Of a stretch of DNA of 64,000 bases, positions 24,313 through 31,736 are shown piece after piece. The notes under the pieces are model-generated. The model searched no databases. It was not told the origin of the DNA and was given only the letters and a program-made list of their open reading frames with translations. The stretch is taken from positions 868,001 to 932,000 of the forward strand of contig JACKIK010000002.1 in assembly GCA_020638455.1 (NCBI GenBank). The letters are read 5' to 3'. The position numbers were made by a program, and so were the translations under genes. Positions within the stretch are counted from its first letter, which is position 1; every line of letters starts with the position of its first letter. The stretch is from Hyphomonas sp. Lineage in GTDB: Bacteria; Pseudomonadota; Alphaproteobacteria; Caulobacterales; Hyphomonadaceae.

Positions 24313-24696
24313 TTACAGCATGTTCAGGGCAAGGCGGGCTTCGTCCGACATGCGGGATGGGTCCCACGGCGGATCGAAGGTCAGGCGCACTTCCACGTCC
24401 GCCACGCCCTCGACGCCCTTTGCGGCGGTCTCGACCCAACCCGGCATGTCACCGGCCACCGGGCAGCCGGGCGCCGTCAGCGTCATCTCGATATCGACCT
24501 TGCGGTCGTCATCGATGTCGACCTTGTAGATCAGCCCGAGCTCGTAGATGTCGACCGGGATTTCCGGGTCGAACACGGTCTTGAAGGCCGCGATCAGGTC
24601 GTCGGTGATGCGGTTCAGTTCGTCCTGCGGGATTGCCTGAGCAGGCGCATCGCCGGCAGCGGCATCCACATCGCGGGAGGTCATGTCGTCAGCCAT
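24313..24696 (-). CDS. sufT: SUF system assembly protein SufT (DUF59/MIP18 family)
   Basis: A 127-residue DUF59 protein with the signatures VFDPEIPVDIYELGLIY and LTAPGCPVAGDMPGWVE (invariant Cys). SufT is involved in maturation of Fe-S proteins under high demand. The first 25 residues are an Ala-rich disordered extension. The ATG at 24696 begins nine bases after the sufS stop, so translation is likely coupled. Placement between sufS and sufA is the normal alphaproteobacterial order. Confidence 0.93.
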   Translation of the reverse strand: MADDMTSRDVDAAAGDAPAQAIPQDELNRITDDLIAAFKTVFDPEIPVDIYELGLIYKVDIDDDRKVDIEMTLTAPGCPVAGDMPGWVETAAKGVEGVADVEVRLTFDPPWDPSRMSDEARLALNML

Positions 24697-24705
24697 TTAG
24701 AACAC

Positions 24706-25929
24706 CTATAACAACATTTTCCGCGCCTTGGCGAGCGCTTCAATGAAGGCGTCCACCTCGGTGTCCGTATTGTAGATCGCGAAGGACGCGCGGGCCGTTG
24801 CGGTGACGCCGAGATGGTCCATCAGCGGCTGGGCGCAGTGGTGACCGGCCCGGATGGCGACGCCGTAGCGGTCGAGGAGCTGGGCAATATCGTGCGGATG
24901 CGCCCCTTCCAGACTGAAGGTCAGCACGGCGCCCTTGCCGGGTGCCTCGCCATGCACGGTCAGGCCGTTGATGCCCCTCAGACCCTCTCTCGCGCGCGCA
25001 TAGAGGCCCATTTCGTGAGCGTGTACCTCTGCGGCATCGAACTGCTGCATCCAGTCCAGCGCCACGCCCAGCCCAATGGCCTCAAGGATGGGCGGCGTAC
25101 CGGCCTCGAACTTGTGCGGCGCGGTGTTGTAGGTCACCCGGTCGCGGGTGACGATCTCGATCATCTCGCCGCCGCCCTGATAGGGCCTTGCGCGGTCCAG
25201 CGCCTCTGCCGTGCCATAGACGACGCCGATCCCGGTCGGGCCATACAGCTTGTGGCCCGTCATCACATACCAGTCGACACCGAGCGCCTGCACGTCCACG
25301 GGCATGTGCACCGCCGCCTGGCTGCCGTCGGCCAGCACCTGCGCGCCCGCTGCATGTGCAAGACGGACGATTTCCGCCATGTCGGTCACGGTGCCGAGCA
25401 CATTGGACATGTGGGTCATCGCGACGAATCGGGTCTTCGGGCCGATCGCTCCGGCGAGGTCGGCCATGTCGAGCGCGCCGTCTTCCGTCAGGCCCACCCA
25501 GCGCAGAACGGCGCCATGGCGCTCACGCAGGAAATGCCAGGGCACGATGTTGGAATGGTGCTCCATGATCGAGAGCACGATCTCGTCTCCCGGCTGGATC
25601 TCGCCCGCCAGCGCGGAGGCGACGAGGTTGATCCCCTCGGTCGAGCCCTTGGTGAAGAGGATGTTCTCGTGCGCCGGCGCATTCAGGAAGGCACGGGCAG
25701 TCTCGCGCGCGGCCTCATAGGCTTCCGTCGCCTCGTTCGAGAGCGTGTGGATGCCGCGATGGACGTTGGCGTAGGCCGTGCGCGCCTGATGCGCGATCGC
25801 GTCGATCACGGCGTCCGGCTTCTGGGCACTGGCGGCATTGTCGAAATAGACGAGCGGATGCCCGTTGATTTCGCGCGACAGGATCGGGAATTCCGCGCGG
25901 ATGGCGGCAAGATCGAGCGGACGGCTCAT
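24706..25929 (-). CDS. sufS: SufS-type cysteine desulfurase
   Basis: SufS takes sulfur from cysteine for Fe-S cluster assembly. The 407-residue class II desulfurase has the PLP lysine Lys227 in TGHKLYGP and the catalytic Cys365 in AGHHCAQP, and the type-II pattern around RASFAIYNT. The ATG overlaps the sufD stop by four bases (ATGA), showing translational coupling; a long open frame upstream in the same phase is not used. A second, NifS/IscS-type desulfurase lies at the other end of the split SUF cluster (about 36 kb). Confidence 0.97.
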   Translation of the reverse strand: MSRPLDLAAIRAEFPILSREINGHPLVYFDNAASAQKPDAVIDAIAHQARTAYANVHRGIHTLSNEATEAYEAARETARAFLNAPAHENILFTKGSTEGINLVASALAGEIQPGDEIVLSIMEHHSNIVPWHFLRERHGAVLRWVGLTEDGALDMADLAGAIGPKTRFVAMTHMSNVLGTVTDMAEIVRLAHAAGAQVLADGSQAAVHMPVDVQALGVDWYVMTGHKLYGPTGIGVVYGTAEALDRARPYQGGGEMIEIVTRDRVTYNTAPHKFEAGTPPILEAIGLGVALDWMQQFDAAEVHAHEMGLYARAREGLRGINGLTVHGEAPGKGAVLTFSLEGAHPHDIAQLLDRYGVAIRAGHHCAQPLMDHLGVTATARASFAIYNTDTEVDAFIEALAKARKMLL

Positions 25930-27149
25930 CGCGCCAGCCAGCCCCGCGCTTCCTCGCGCAGCACGTCTTCGAGATCGCCTGCCGTTTCGAGCGCCTCCGC
26001 AATGAAGGCCTCGGTGAGCAGCGCCCGCGCCTCGGCCTCGCTGATGCCGCGCTGGCGCATGTAGAATAGCTGGTTTGCATCCAGCGCGCCGGACGTGTTG
26101 CCATGCGCGCACTCCACATCGTCGGCGTAGATTTCGAGCTCCGGCTTGGCGAAGACTTCGGCGCCTTCCTCCAGCAGCAGGGCGTTGTGCTGCATGTCCG
26201 CGTCGGTCTGCTGGCCGACATTGCGGGGGACGAAGAACTTGCCCTGGTAGACGCCGCGGCCGCCGTCGAGGACGGCGCCCTTGGTGAGCTGGCGGGTGGT
26301 GCAGGCGGTGGCACCGTGGCGGACTTCGGTGGTGATGTCGGCATGACGGCCGGCGGCGCAGAGATAGGCGGCGTTCAGCGTCGCCTTCGCGCCGCTGCCC
26401 TGGTGGGTCAGCCGGGTCTCGAGGCGGGCGAGTTTCGCGCCGAAGGCCAGTGTGGTCTGCGTGTAGTCTGCCGCGGCATCGAGTTGGACAGAGGCGGTCG
26501 CTGCGAGCACTTCGGCGTCGCCGCCACCCTGGCAGACCGTGCGCGAAAGCCTCGCCCCCTCCTGCAGCGAATACTCCACGAGACACGCCGTGAACCCTGC
26601 CCCGCCGAGATACGATTCGCTGACGTCCAGTTCCGCCCCCGGACGGAGGACAAACTGGATGCGCGCGAAGTTCGCCTCGCCTGCGCCGCTGAAGCGGAAA
26701 TGCACGCGGGGAAGGTCTGTACCGGTGACCTCGAACATCAGCGTGGCCGGCTTCTTGCCGCCGCCGGAAAGGGCGGCCGCGAGGGCGCCGAGCGGCAGGT
26801 CTTCCGACGCGCCGAAGGCCTGTGCTTCCGGCTTTGCGAGCATGCGGATGCCTTCCGGCAGCGTGTCCGGCCAGGTGAATCCGGTGGGCGTGAAGGTGAA
26901 CACAAGCGCGCCATCTGTGACCCGGATGTCGGTTTGCGTGATCGTGGGGGGCGTTTCGATGACCGGAAGGGCCGCCTTGATGTCGCTCCAGCGCCACCCT
27001 TCGACGCGACGGTGCGGCAGGCCGCCTTTCGCGAACGCCTCGAACGCGCGCTCGCGCCGGGCATCTTCCGGCAGCATGCCGTAGCGCGCGACGAGCTCCA
27101 GCTCGGCCGCATTCGGGTTCCGGATGAGATCGCGCAGGGCGGTGGTCAC
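25926..27149 (-). CDS. sufD: Fe-S cluster assembly scaffold subunit SufD
   Basis: The 407-residue protein is SufD, the partner of SufB and SufC in the cluster scaffold. Typical stretches are the N-terminal LPHRRVEGWRWSDIKA, the beta-helix core, and the C-terminal ECAHGNTSGALDANQLFYMRQRGIS with the conserved His. It starts at a GTG that overlaps the sufC stop (GTGA) and its stop overlaps the sufS start, so sufC-D-S are tightly coupled. SufB, its usual neighbour, is about 7 kb upstream because of the inserted block. Confidence 0.96.
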   Translation of the reverse strand: MTTALRDLIRNPNAAELELVARYGMLPEDARRERAFEAFAKGGLPHRRVEGWRWSDIKAALPVIETPPTITQTDIRVTDGALVFTFTPTGFTWPDTLPEGIRMLAKPEAQAFGASEDLPLGALAAALSGGGKKPATLMFEVTGTDLPRVHFRFSGAGEANFARIQFVLRPGAELDVSESYLGGAGFTACLVEYSLQEGARLSRTVCQGGGDAEVLAATASVQLDAAADYTQTTLAFGAKLARLETRLTHQGSGAKATLNAAYLCAAGRHADITTEVRHGATACTTRQLTKGAVLDGGRGVYQGKFFVPRNVGQQTDADMQHNALLLEEGAEVFAKPELEIYADDVECAHGNTSGALDANQLFYMRQRGISEAEARALLTEAFIAEALETAGDLEDVLREEARGWLAR

Positions 27150-27907
27150 ACAGCCTCTCCCAGCACGCCGTCATAGCCTTCGGCTTCGAGACGGGTGGCG
27201 AGTTCCGGACCGCCGGAGGTGACGATACGGCCGGCAGCCATGACGTGCACGCGGTCCGGTTTGATATGGTCCAGCAGGCGCTGATAGTGCGTGATCACCA
27301 GCATGCCGCGATCCGGCGCACGCATCGCGTTGACGCCCTCGGCGACGGTCTTCAGCGCATCGATGTCGAGGCCGGAGTCGGTTTCGTCGAGGATCAGGAA
27401 TTTCGGCTCCAGCATCATCATCTGGTAGATTTCGAGCCGCTTCTTCTCGCCGCCGGAAAAGCCGACATTCACCGGTCGCTTCAGCATCTCGGCGTCGAGC
27501 TTCAGCTGTTTCGCGATCTCGCGGGACTTTTTTATGAAATCCGGCGCGGAAATCTCGTCCTCGCCGCGCAGCTTGCGCTGGGAATTCATGGCAGTGCGCA
27601 CGAAGGTCATCACCGGCACGCCGGGGATCTCGACCGGGTACTGGAACGACAGGAACAGGCCCTTGGCGGCGCGCTCCTCCGGCTCCATTCCGAGAATGTC
27701 CTCGCCGTTCAGCGTGGCGCTGCCGCCGGTGACCTCATAGCCTTCCCGGCCCGTGAGCACATAGGACAGGGTCGACTTGCCGGCCCCGTTCGGGCCCATG
27801 ATGACGTGCACTTCGCCGGCCGGCACGTCGAGCGTGAGGCCCTTGATGATCAGCTTGGCTTCCTCGCCTTCGCCGACGGTCGCACTCAGATTGTCTATCT
27901 TCAGCAT
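27146..27907 (-). CDS. sufC: Fe-S cluster assembly ATPase SufC
   Basis: SufC is the ABC-type ATPase of the SufBCD complex. The 253-residue protein has Walker A GPNGAGKS (38-45), the signature GFSGGEKKR and Walker B LILDETDSGLD. The ATG at 27907 (MLKIDNL) is preferred; the frame is open further upstream but the residues do not match SufC. In related genomes sufC follows sufB closely; here it is the first gene of its transcript, with its promoter region abutting divergent arsR. It must therefore have a promoter of its own in the 202 bases between the two starts. Confidence 0.97.
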   Translation of the reverse strand: MLKIDNLSATVGEGEEAKLIIKGLTLDVPAGEVHVIMGPNGAGKSTLSYVLTGREGYEVTGGSATLNGEDILGMEPEERAAKGLFLSFQYPVEIPGVPVMTFVRTAMNSQRKLRGEDEISAPDFIKKSREIAKQLKLDAEMLKRPVNVGFSGGEKKRLEIYQMMMLEPKFLILDETDSGLDIDALKTVAEGVNAMRAPDRGMLVITHYQRLLDHIKPDRVHVMAAGRIVTSGGPELATRLEAEGYDGVLGEAV

Positions 27908-27943
27908 AGGCCGGATGTAGGCTGGACTGCGCGCGAGGGAAAC

Positions 27944-27974
27944 CCCCTGCGGCAGGTTTGACCCGCCGCAGGGG
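27944..27974 (-). other. Strong hairpin in the sufC leader
   Basis: A perfect 10-bp inverted repeat, CCCCTGCGGC (27944-27953) and GCCGCAGGGG (27965-27974), with an 11-base loop, 37 bases before the sufC ATG. With no T run it is not a standard terminator; it may be a leader structure or the remnant of a terminator at the insertion boundary. Confidence 0.5.
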
Positions 27975-28071
27975 CTGTTCATGGCCCGGGCCCTGCCGAA
28001 GCGGATCAATCCGTAATGTCCCTGAGACGTTCCGCCACAGCGGAGGAACATGATATCGCACAGGCGCACGG

Positions 28072-28095
28072 CTTATATGCGGCTATGCGCATAAG
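28072..28095. promoter_or_regulatory. ArsR-type operator dyad
   Basis: CTTATATGCG (28072-28081), six bases, CGCATAAG (28088-28095): an imperfect dyad of the ATATGCG-N6-CGCATAA type seen at ArsR/SmtB sites. It is 15 bases before the arsR ATG, where bound repressor would block transcription. Confidence 0.65.
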
Positions 28096-28109
28096 CAGAA
28101 AGGCGCAGC

Positions 28110-28409
28110 ATGATTTCGATCCTCTCCGCCTTGGCTGAACCGACCCGGCTCGCTGCGCTTCGCATCCTCGCCGATGGCGGTGAGCATTGCGTCTGCGAGC
28201 TGATGGACAGGCTCGGAGCCAGCCAGTCCCGCATGTCGCGCCATATGAGCGTGCTGAAGGCGAATGGCCTGGTGGTGGATCGCCGCGATGCCCAATGGGT
28301 TCGCTACACGATCAATCCGGACCTGCCCGATCATCTCAGGCCCCTGATCGACGCTGTTCTCGCCGCCGCCGACGCTGAAACCCCGCTTCTCAAGGGGAAA
28401 GCCGCATGA
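28110..28409 (+). CDS. arsR: ArsR-family metal(loid)-responsive repressor
   Basis: A 99-residue winged-helix repressor: LAEPTRLAALRIL, the ligand site CVCEL (Cys27, Cys29) in the recognition region, then GASQSRMSRHMSVLKANGLV. The Cys-x-Cys-Glu-Leu motif is typical of As(III)/Sb(III) sensors of the ArsR type 1 group. It overlaps the permease start by four bases (ATGA), so the two are coupled. A dyad operator lies just upstream. Cognate ligand (arsenite or another thiophile) is inferred. Confidence 0.9.
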   Translation: MISILSALAEPTRLAALRILADGGEHCVCELMDRLGASQSRMSRHMSVLKANGLVVDRRDAQWVRYTINPDLPDHLRPLIDAVLAAADAETPLLKGKAA

Positions 28410-29467
28410 GCACCCAGACGGAAGCCCTTGCCCCGCCGCCGCGCGCACGGAAAACGACGCTGTGGGTCGCCGCGCTGGCCGCGTCCCTGGCCGCATGGTG
28501 GGCGGTCTATTCCCACCTGACCGCATTTTCCGAATGGCTGGTCGGCTTGCTTCCAGTGGTGCGGGAAAGCCATCTTGGCGATGCGCTTGCCTTCTTCTTC
28601 TACGACACACCGAAAGTGCTGATGCTTCTGACACTGGTCGTCTTCGGCATGGGCGTCGTCCGAACCTATTTCTCGCCAGAACGCACGCGCGCCCTGCTTT
28701 CGGGCAAACGCGAGGGGGCGGGCAATGTCATGGCAGCGGGGCTTGGCGTTCTGACGCCATTCTGTTCGTGCTCCGCGATTCCGCTATTCATCGGCTTCGT
28801 TTCGGCCGGCGTACCACTCGGTGTCACCTTTTCGTTCCTGATTGCGGCGCCGATGGTCAATGAAGTCGCGCTGGGTCTGCTCTTCGGCCTCGTGGGATGG
28901 AGGGTGGCGGTCACCTATCTGGCGTTCGGCCTGTCGCTCGCCGTGGTCGCAGGCTGGGTGATCGGGCGCCTGAAGCTCGAAGACTGGCTGCAGGACTGGG
29001 TAAAGGAAATCAGCGTTGAAGGCGCAGCAGGCTTGCCTGAGGAACGCCTGGCTTTCACCGACCGGCTGAAGCTCGGCCTGGACGCGGTACATGAGATCGT
29101 CGCCAAAGTCTGGCTCTGGATCCTTCTTGGCATAGGTATGGGCGCGGCGATCCACGGCTTCGTGCCGGAAGACCTGATGGTGCGGATCATGGGTGCCGAT
29201 GCCTGGTGGTCCGTCCCCGCGGCCGTGCTGCTCGGCGTGCCCATGTATACCAATGCAGCCGGCGTGATTCCCATCGTTGAGGCCCTGCTCGGCAAGGGGG
29301 CATCGCTCGGCACGACACTCGCTTTCATGATGTCGGTCATTGCGCTGTCATTGCCGGAAATGATCATCCTGCGGAAGGTTCTGACTCTCAAACTGATCGC
29401 GGTCTTTATCGCAGTCGTCGCCTCCGGCATCCTTGCCGTCGGATTCCTTTTCAATCTCATCTTCTGA
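28406..29467 (+). CDS. Permease of the DUF318/YraQ-ArsP type
   Basis: The 353-residue membrane protein has about eight hydrophobic segments (for example 19-40, 72-88, 108-140, 170-188, 238-258, 262-280) and the family signature TPFCSCSAIPLFIGF with Cys120 and Cys122, which could bind a soft metal or organoarsenical. ArsP members export trivalent organoarsenicals; other members are of unknown substrate. Its coupling to an ArsR and a thioredoxin-like gene supports export or handling of an arsenic-type compound. It lacks a typical arsenate reductase (arsC) or arsenite pump (acr3) neighbour, so this is an organoarsenical or metal-thiol set rather than a classic ars operon. Confidence 0.88.
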   Translation: MSTQTEALAPPPRARKTTLWVAALAASLAAWWAVYSHLTAFSEWLVGLLPVVRESHLGDALAFFFYDTPKVLMLLTLVVFGMGVVRTYFSPERTRALLSGKREGAGNVMAAGLGVLTPFCSCSAIPLFIGFVSAGVPLGVTFSFLIAAPMVNEVALGLLFGLVGWRVAVTYLAFGLSLAVVAGWVIGRLKLEDWLQDWVKEISVEGAAGLPEERLAFTDRLKLGLDAVHEIVAKVWLWILLGIGMGAAIHGFVPEDLMVRIMGADAWWSVPAAVLLGVPMYTNAAGVIPIVEALLGKGASLGTTLAFMMSVIALSLPEMIILRKVLTLKLIAVFIAVVASGILAVGFLFNLIF

Positions 29468-29490
29468 TCGCCCCTCGAAAGGAGGCCGCC

Positions 29491-29727
29491 ATGAAACACG
29501 TCAAGGTTCTCGGTCCGGGCTGCAAACGCTGCGATGCCCTCGTTACGATGGTCAGGGAAGCTGCTGACAGGTCCGGCATTGAAGTGTCCGTCGAAAAGGT
29601 CACCGATTACGCCGAAATCGCGAAAGCCGGTGTGGCGTCCACGCCGGGTCTCGTTATCGACGGCAAGCTGGTTCACGCTGGCGGCCTGCCCAAGCCCGAC
29701 TCGATCCACGCGTGGCTTGCTGCATGA
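29491..29727 (+). CDS. Small thioredoxin-like redox protein
   Basis: A 78-residue glutaredoxin/thioredoxin-fold protein of the 'redox-active disulfide protein 2' type: VKVLGPGCKRCDALV with the active site Cys11-x-x-Cys14, and the cis-Pro turn STPGLVIDGKLVH. It has no signal peptide. It is 23 bases after the permease gene, and this arsR-permease-thioredoxin order recurs in many bacteria; the protein presumably reduces or transfers the compound handled by the permease. AGGAGG before the ATG supports the start. Confidence 0.88.
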   Translation: MKHVKVLGPGCKRCDALVTMVREAADRSGIEVSVEKVTDYAEIAKAGVASTPGLVIDGKLVHAGGLPKPDSIHAWLAA

Positions 29728-29947
29728 CAGGCGTGCGACAGGCGGCCGTTTCAGTTGCGCCTTGCACATCGCGTACAACACACGCCGCGGGGGTGTCCCC
29801 CGCCTGTGCTCTGCGATCGCTGGATCGACTTTGCTTGGCCCGGAATCGCCTTTTTCGCCGGAAATGGACGCTGGGAGCCGCTGCGCACCCGCGTCGGCTC
29901 GCTGTGACCGGTTGATTTCAGTCACACTTTTCGGACGAAGTTTGCAC

Positions 29948-29972
29948 GGAACAGGCCGCTGACGTACAAGTT
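29948..29972 (+). promoter_or_regulatory. EcfG-like promoter upstream of the winged-helix/TPR regulator
   Basis: GGAAC (29948-29952), 16 bases, then AGTT (29969-29972), differing from the EcfG consensus only in the first -10 base (A for C). The start site would be near 29980, about 37 bases before the TTG. A palindrome and an 8-mer shared with the toxin promoter lie inside it. Confidence 0.45.
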
Positions 29973-29976
29973 GTAC
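29958..29976 (+). promoter_or_regulatory. Palindrome and shared 8-mer upstream of the regulator
   Basis: GCTGACGT (29958-29965) is followed directly by the perfect 13-bp dyad GTACAAGTTGTAC (29964-29976). The 8-mer recurs upstream of the toxin-like gene (31711-31718, inverted copy 31649-31656). Candidate autoregulatory site of the adjacent regulator. Confidence 0.45.
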
Positions 29977-30016
29977 TTCCTTCGACAACGCCGGGAAGTA
30001 TTGGAGAGGCGGGTTC

Positions 30017-31618
30017 TTGTCTGATGGCGCTGGATCACCCGACAGGACGGGCAGTCGGTTCGCCGTCGGGCCGTGCGTCGTGGACCTTCTGGCGCACGAA
30101 ATTCTCGGGCCGAAGGGGCGCTCGGCGCTCGAACCGAAGGTCAGTGCCGTGCTGTGCCTGTTCGCGCAGCGATCCGGCCAGCTCTGCACACGAGAGGAAA
30201 TAATCGGCTCGCTGTGGCCGGAGGGCGAAGGCGGCGACGAAAGCCTGACACGCGTTGTCTACCTGCTCCGCAAGGTCTTTCGCGATGAGCAGGGCCTTTC
30301 CAACATCATCAAGACGGTCTCCAAGAGAGGCTACATCTTCCATCCTCAGGTGTGCTGGCTTTCCGGGGACCCAGAGGACGATATCCTTCGCCCGGCCTCG
30401 ATATCCGCGGAAGTTCCGAAGACACTGTCTGTCGGCGTGCTGCCGGTCGAGCTGGCTTCGCTGGACGACAGGGATTTCTTCCTGGCGGAGGGACTGACCC
30501 GCGACCTGACATCGCTCCTGTCGAAGGGGACCAAGCTGAAAGTGGCGCCTTACAGCACGATGCAGCGCGCCGCGGCGCAGCTCCAGTCGCCGCAGGAAAC
30601 GGCTGCGCAGGTCGGCGTGCGATACCTTCTGTCAGGGACTCTCCGGCGCTCCGAAAACACCATCCGCCTGCGCATGGAACTTGTCGATGAGTCGACGAGG
30701 CAGGTGGTCTGGTCCCACAAGTGCACGGCCGCGCTGGATGACCTGTTCGAGATCCAGGAGGACATGGTGCTCAGCATTTCGACCGCGGTTTCGGCGCGGA
30801 TCAAGATGCCCGGCCGGAAAGCGATCGGCGTGCGCGGCCGCCTCCATCTGGAGGCCTACGAGCTGGTGCAGGCGACGGAGACGCTCCGCCTGATCTATAG
30901 CCGCGAAATCGCGATGCAGATTACCGACGACCTCTCAAGGGCGCTGGAGATGGAACCGAACAACGCCCTCGTGCGGGCCGCGCTTGCCGTCCAGATCAGC
31001 CAGAACTGCGTCAGCCAGTGGGTGGACGATCTGGACGCGGCCATGGACGCGGCGGACGAGCATGTCCGGCTGGCGCTCAGGACGGCGGCCGACGATGCCG
31101 ATGTGGTTGCGTCAGCGGGCGTCGTTGCCGCGATGTTTCACCGGCCGGCGGAAGCGATCGCCCACCTGTCGCGGGCCATGGAGCTTGATCCGAACAATGC
31201 CCATGCGCTGGCGGTTCTGGGCTGGCAGAAATGTATCCTGCACAGCGACCGCAGCGGGATAGAGGATATCAGGACCGCCGAGGCCCGCGCGCCGCACCAT
31301 CCGAGATTTGGCCTGTGGGCAACCTATCGCGCGACGGCGCATCTCTTCATGCTGGAGCATGAGCTTGCGGTGCCGGCCTGCCGGGAAGCGATCGTGCGTA
31401 CACCGAACTATTACCAGCCTTACCTTTCCCTCGCCTGGGCCCTGACGGCATGTGGCGAGCCTGAGGCTGCCGCGGCGTCCGTCGCCGAAGCGGAGAAGAT
31501 CGACCATGACGGCATTCTCGGCGAATTCGTCGTGGAGATGCGGAAATGGTCGGCCAACTCACCGAACAAGGCAGACGTCTGGGCGGTCCTGGACCGGCTT
31601 GAGGCCCTCCGCGCATAG
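30017..31618 (+). CDS. OmpR/CadC-type winged-helix regulator with TolB-like and TPR domains
   Basis: The 533-residue protein has an N-terminal OmpR/PhoB-type winged helix (about 13-112, with TREEIIGSLWP, DESLTRVVYLLRKVF and TVSKRGYIF), a TolB/FlgO-like domain (about 135-270, with the AEGLTRDLTSLLSK and YLLSGTLRRSENTIRLRMEL segments), and TPR repeats (about 290-530, for example AIAHLSRAMELDPNNAHALAVLGW). Similar proteins regulate adhesin, toxin or metabolic genes; no transmembrane helix is visible, so unlike CadC it is soluble. It starts at a TTG with GGAGAGG upstream. It is followed 118 bases later by the lectin-toxin gene in the same direction, the likeliest target. Confidence 0.85.
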   Translation: MSDGAGSPDRTGSRFAVGPCVVDLLAHEILGPKGRSALEPKVSAVLCLFAQRSGQLCTREEIIGSLWPEGEGGDESLTRVVYLLRKVFRDEQGLSNIIKTVSKRGYIFHPQVCWLSGDPEDDILRPASISAEVPKTLSVGVLPVELASLDDRDFFLAEGLTRDLTSLLSKGTKLKVAPYSTMQRAAAQLQSPQETAAQVGVRYLLSGTLRRSENTIRLRMELVDESTRQVVWSHKCTAALDDLFEIQEDMVLSISTAVSARIKMPGRKAIGVRGRLHLEAYELVQATETLRLIYSREIAMQITDDLSRALEMEPNNALVRAALAVQISQNCVSQWVDDLDAAMDAADEHVRLALRTAADDADVVASAGVVAAMFHRPAEAIAHLSRAMELDPNNAHALAVLGWQKCILHSDRSGIEDIRTAEARAPHHPRFGLWATYRATAHLFMLEHELAVPACREAIVRTPNYYQPYLSLAWALTACGEPEAAAASVAEAEKIDHDGILGEFVVEMRKWSANSPNKADVWAVLDRLEALRA

Positions 31619-31648
31619 GGCTCGCGCACCGCACGCGCGAGAGGCGGA

Positions 31649-31718
31649 ACGTCAGCTTCCATCATATTTCCATCAGGACTTTTGCGCGCAAGCGCTGGTT
31701 AATCCTCCCAGCTGACGT
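31649..31718 (+). promoter_or_regulatory. Inverted pair of the shared 8-mer in the toxin promoter region
   Basis: ACGTCAGC (31649-31656) and its reverse complement GCTGACGT (31711-31718) flank the promoter region, 54 bases apart. The same GCTGACGT word lies upstream of the regulator gene. A GGAAC word (31646-31650) lacks a matching CGTT, so an EcfG promoter is not claimed. Confidence 0.45.
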
Positions 31719-31736
31719 CAACCGGGAGGACACGAC

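Noticed and set aside
25930..27174. Long open frame in phase with and upstream of sufS, making a possible fusion protein
   Set aside because: It is Arg/Pro-rich antisense-like shadow of sufD; sufS has a clear start that overlaps the sufD stop (ATGA), and its N-terminus matches the family there.
28031..28051. GTTCC...GGAAC partial inverted repeat in the sufC/arsR gap as a promoter or operator
   Set aside because: The arms do not pair evenly (extra TCC on one side) and neither GGAAC has a CGTT at the right distance.
31646..31670. GGAAC word upstream of the toxin as an EcfG promoter
   Set aside because: No CGTT-like -10 at 16 or 17 bases (TTTC/TTCC instead). I only report the inverted 8-mer there.
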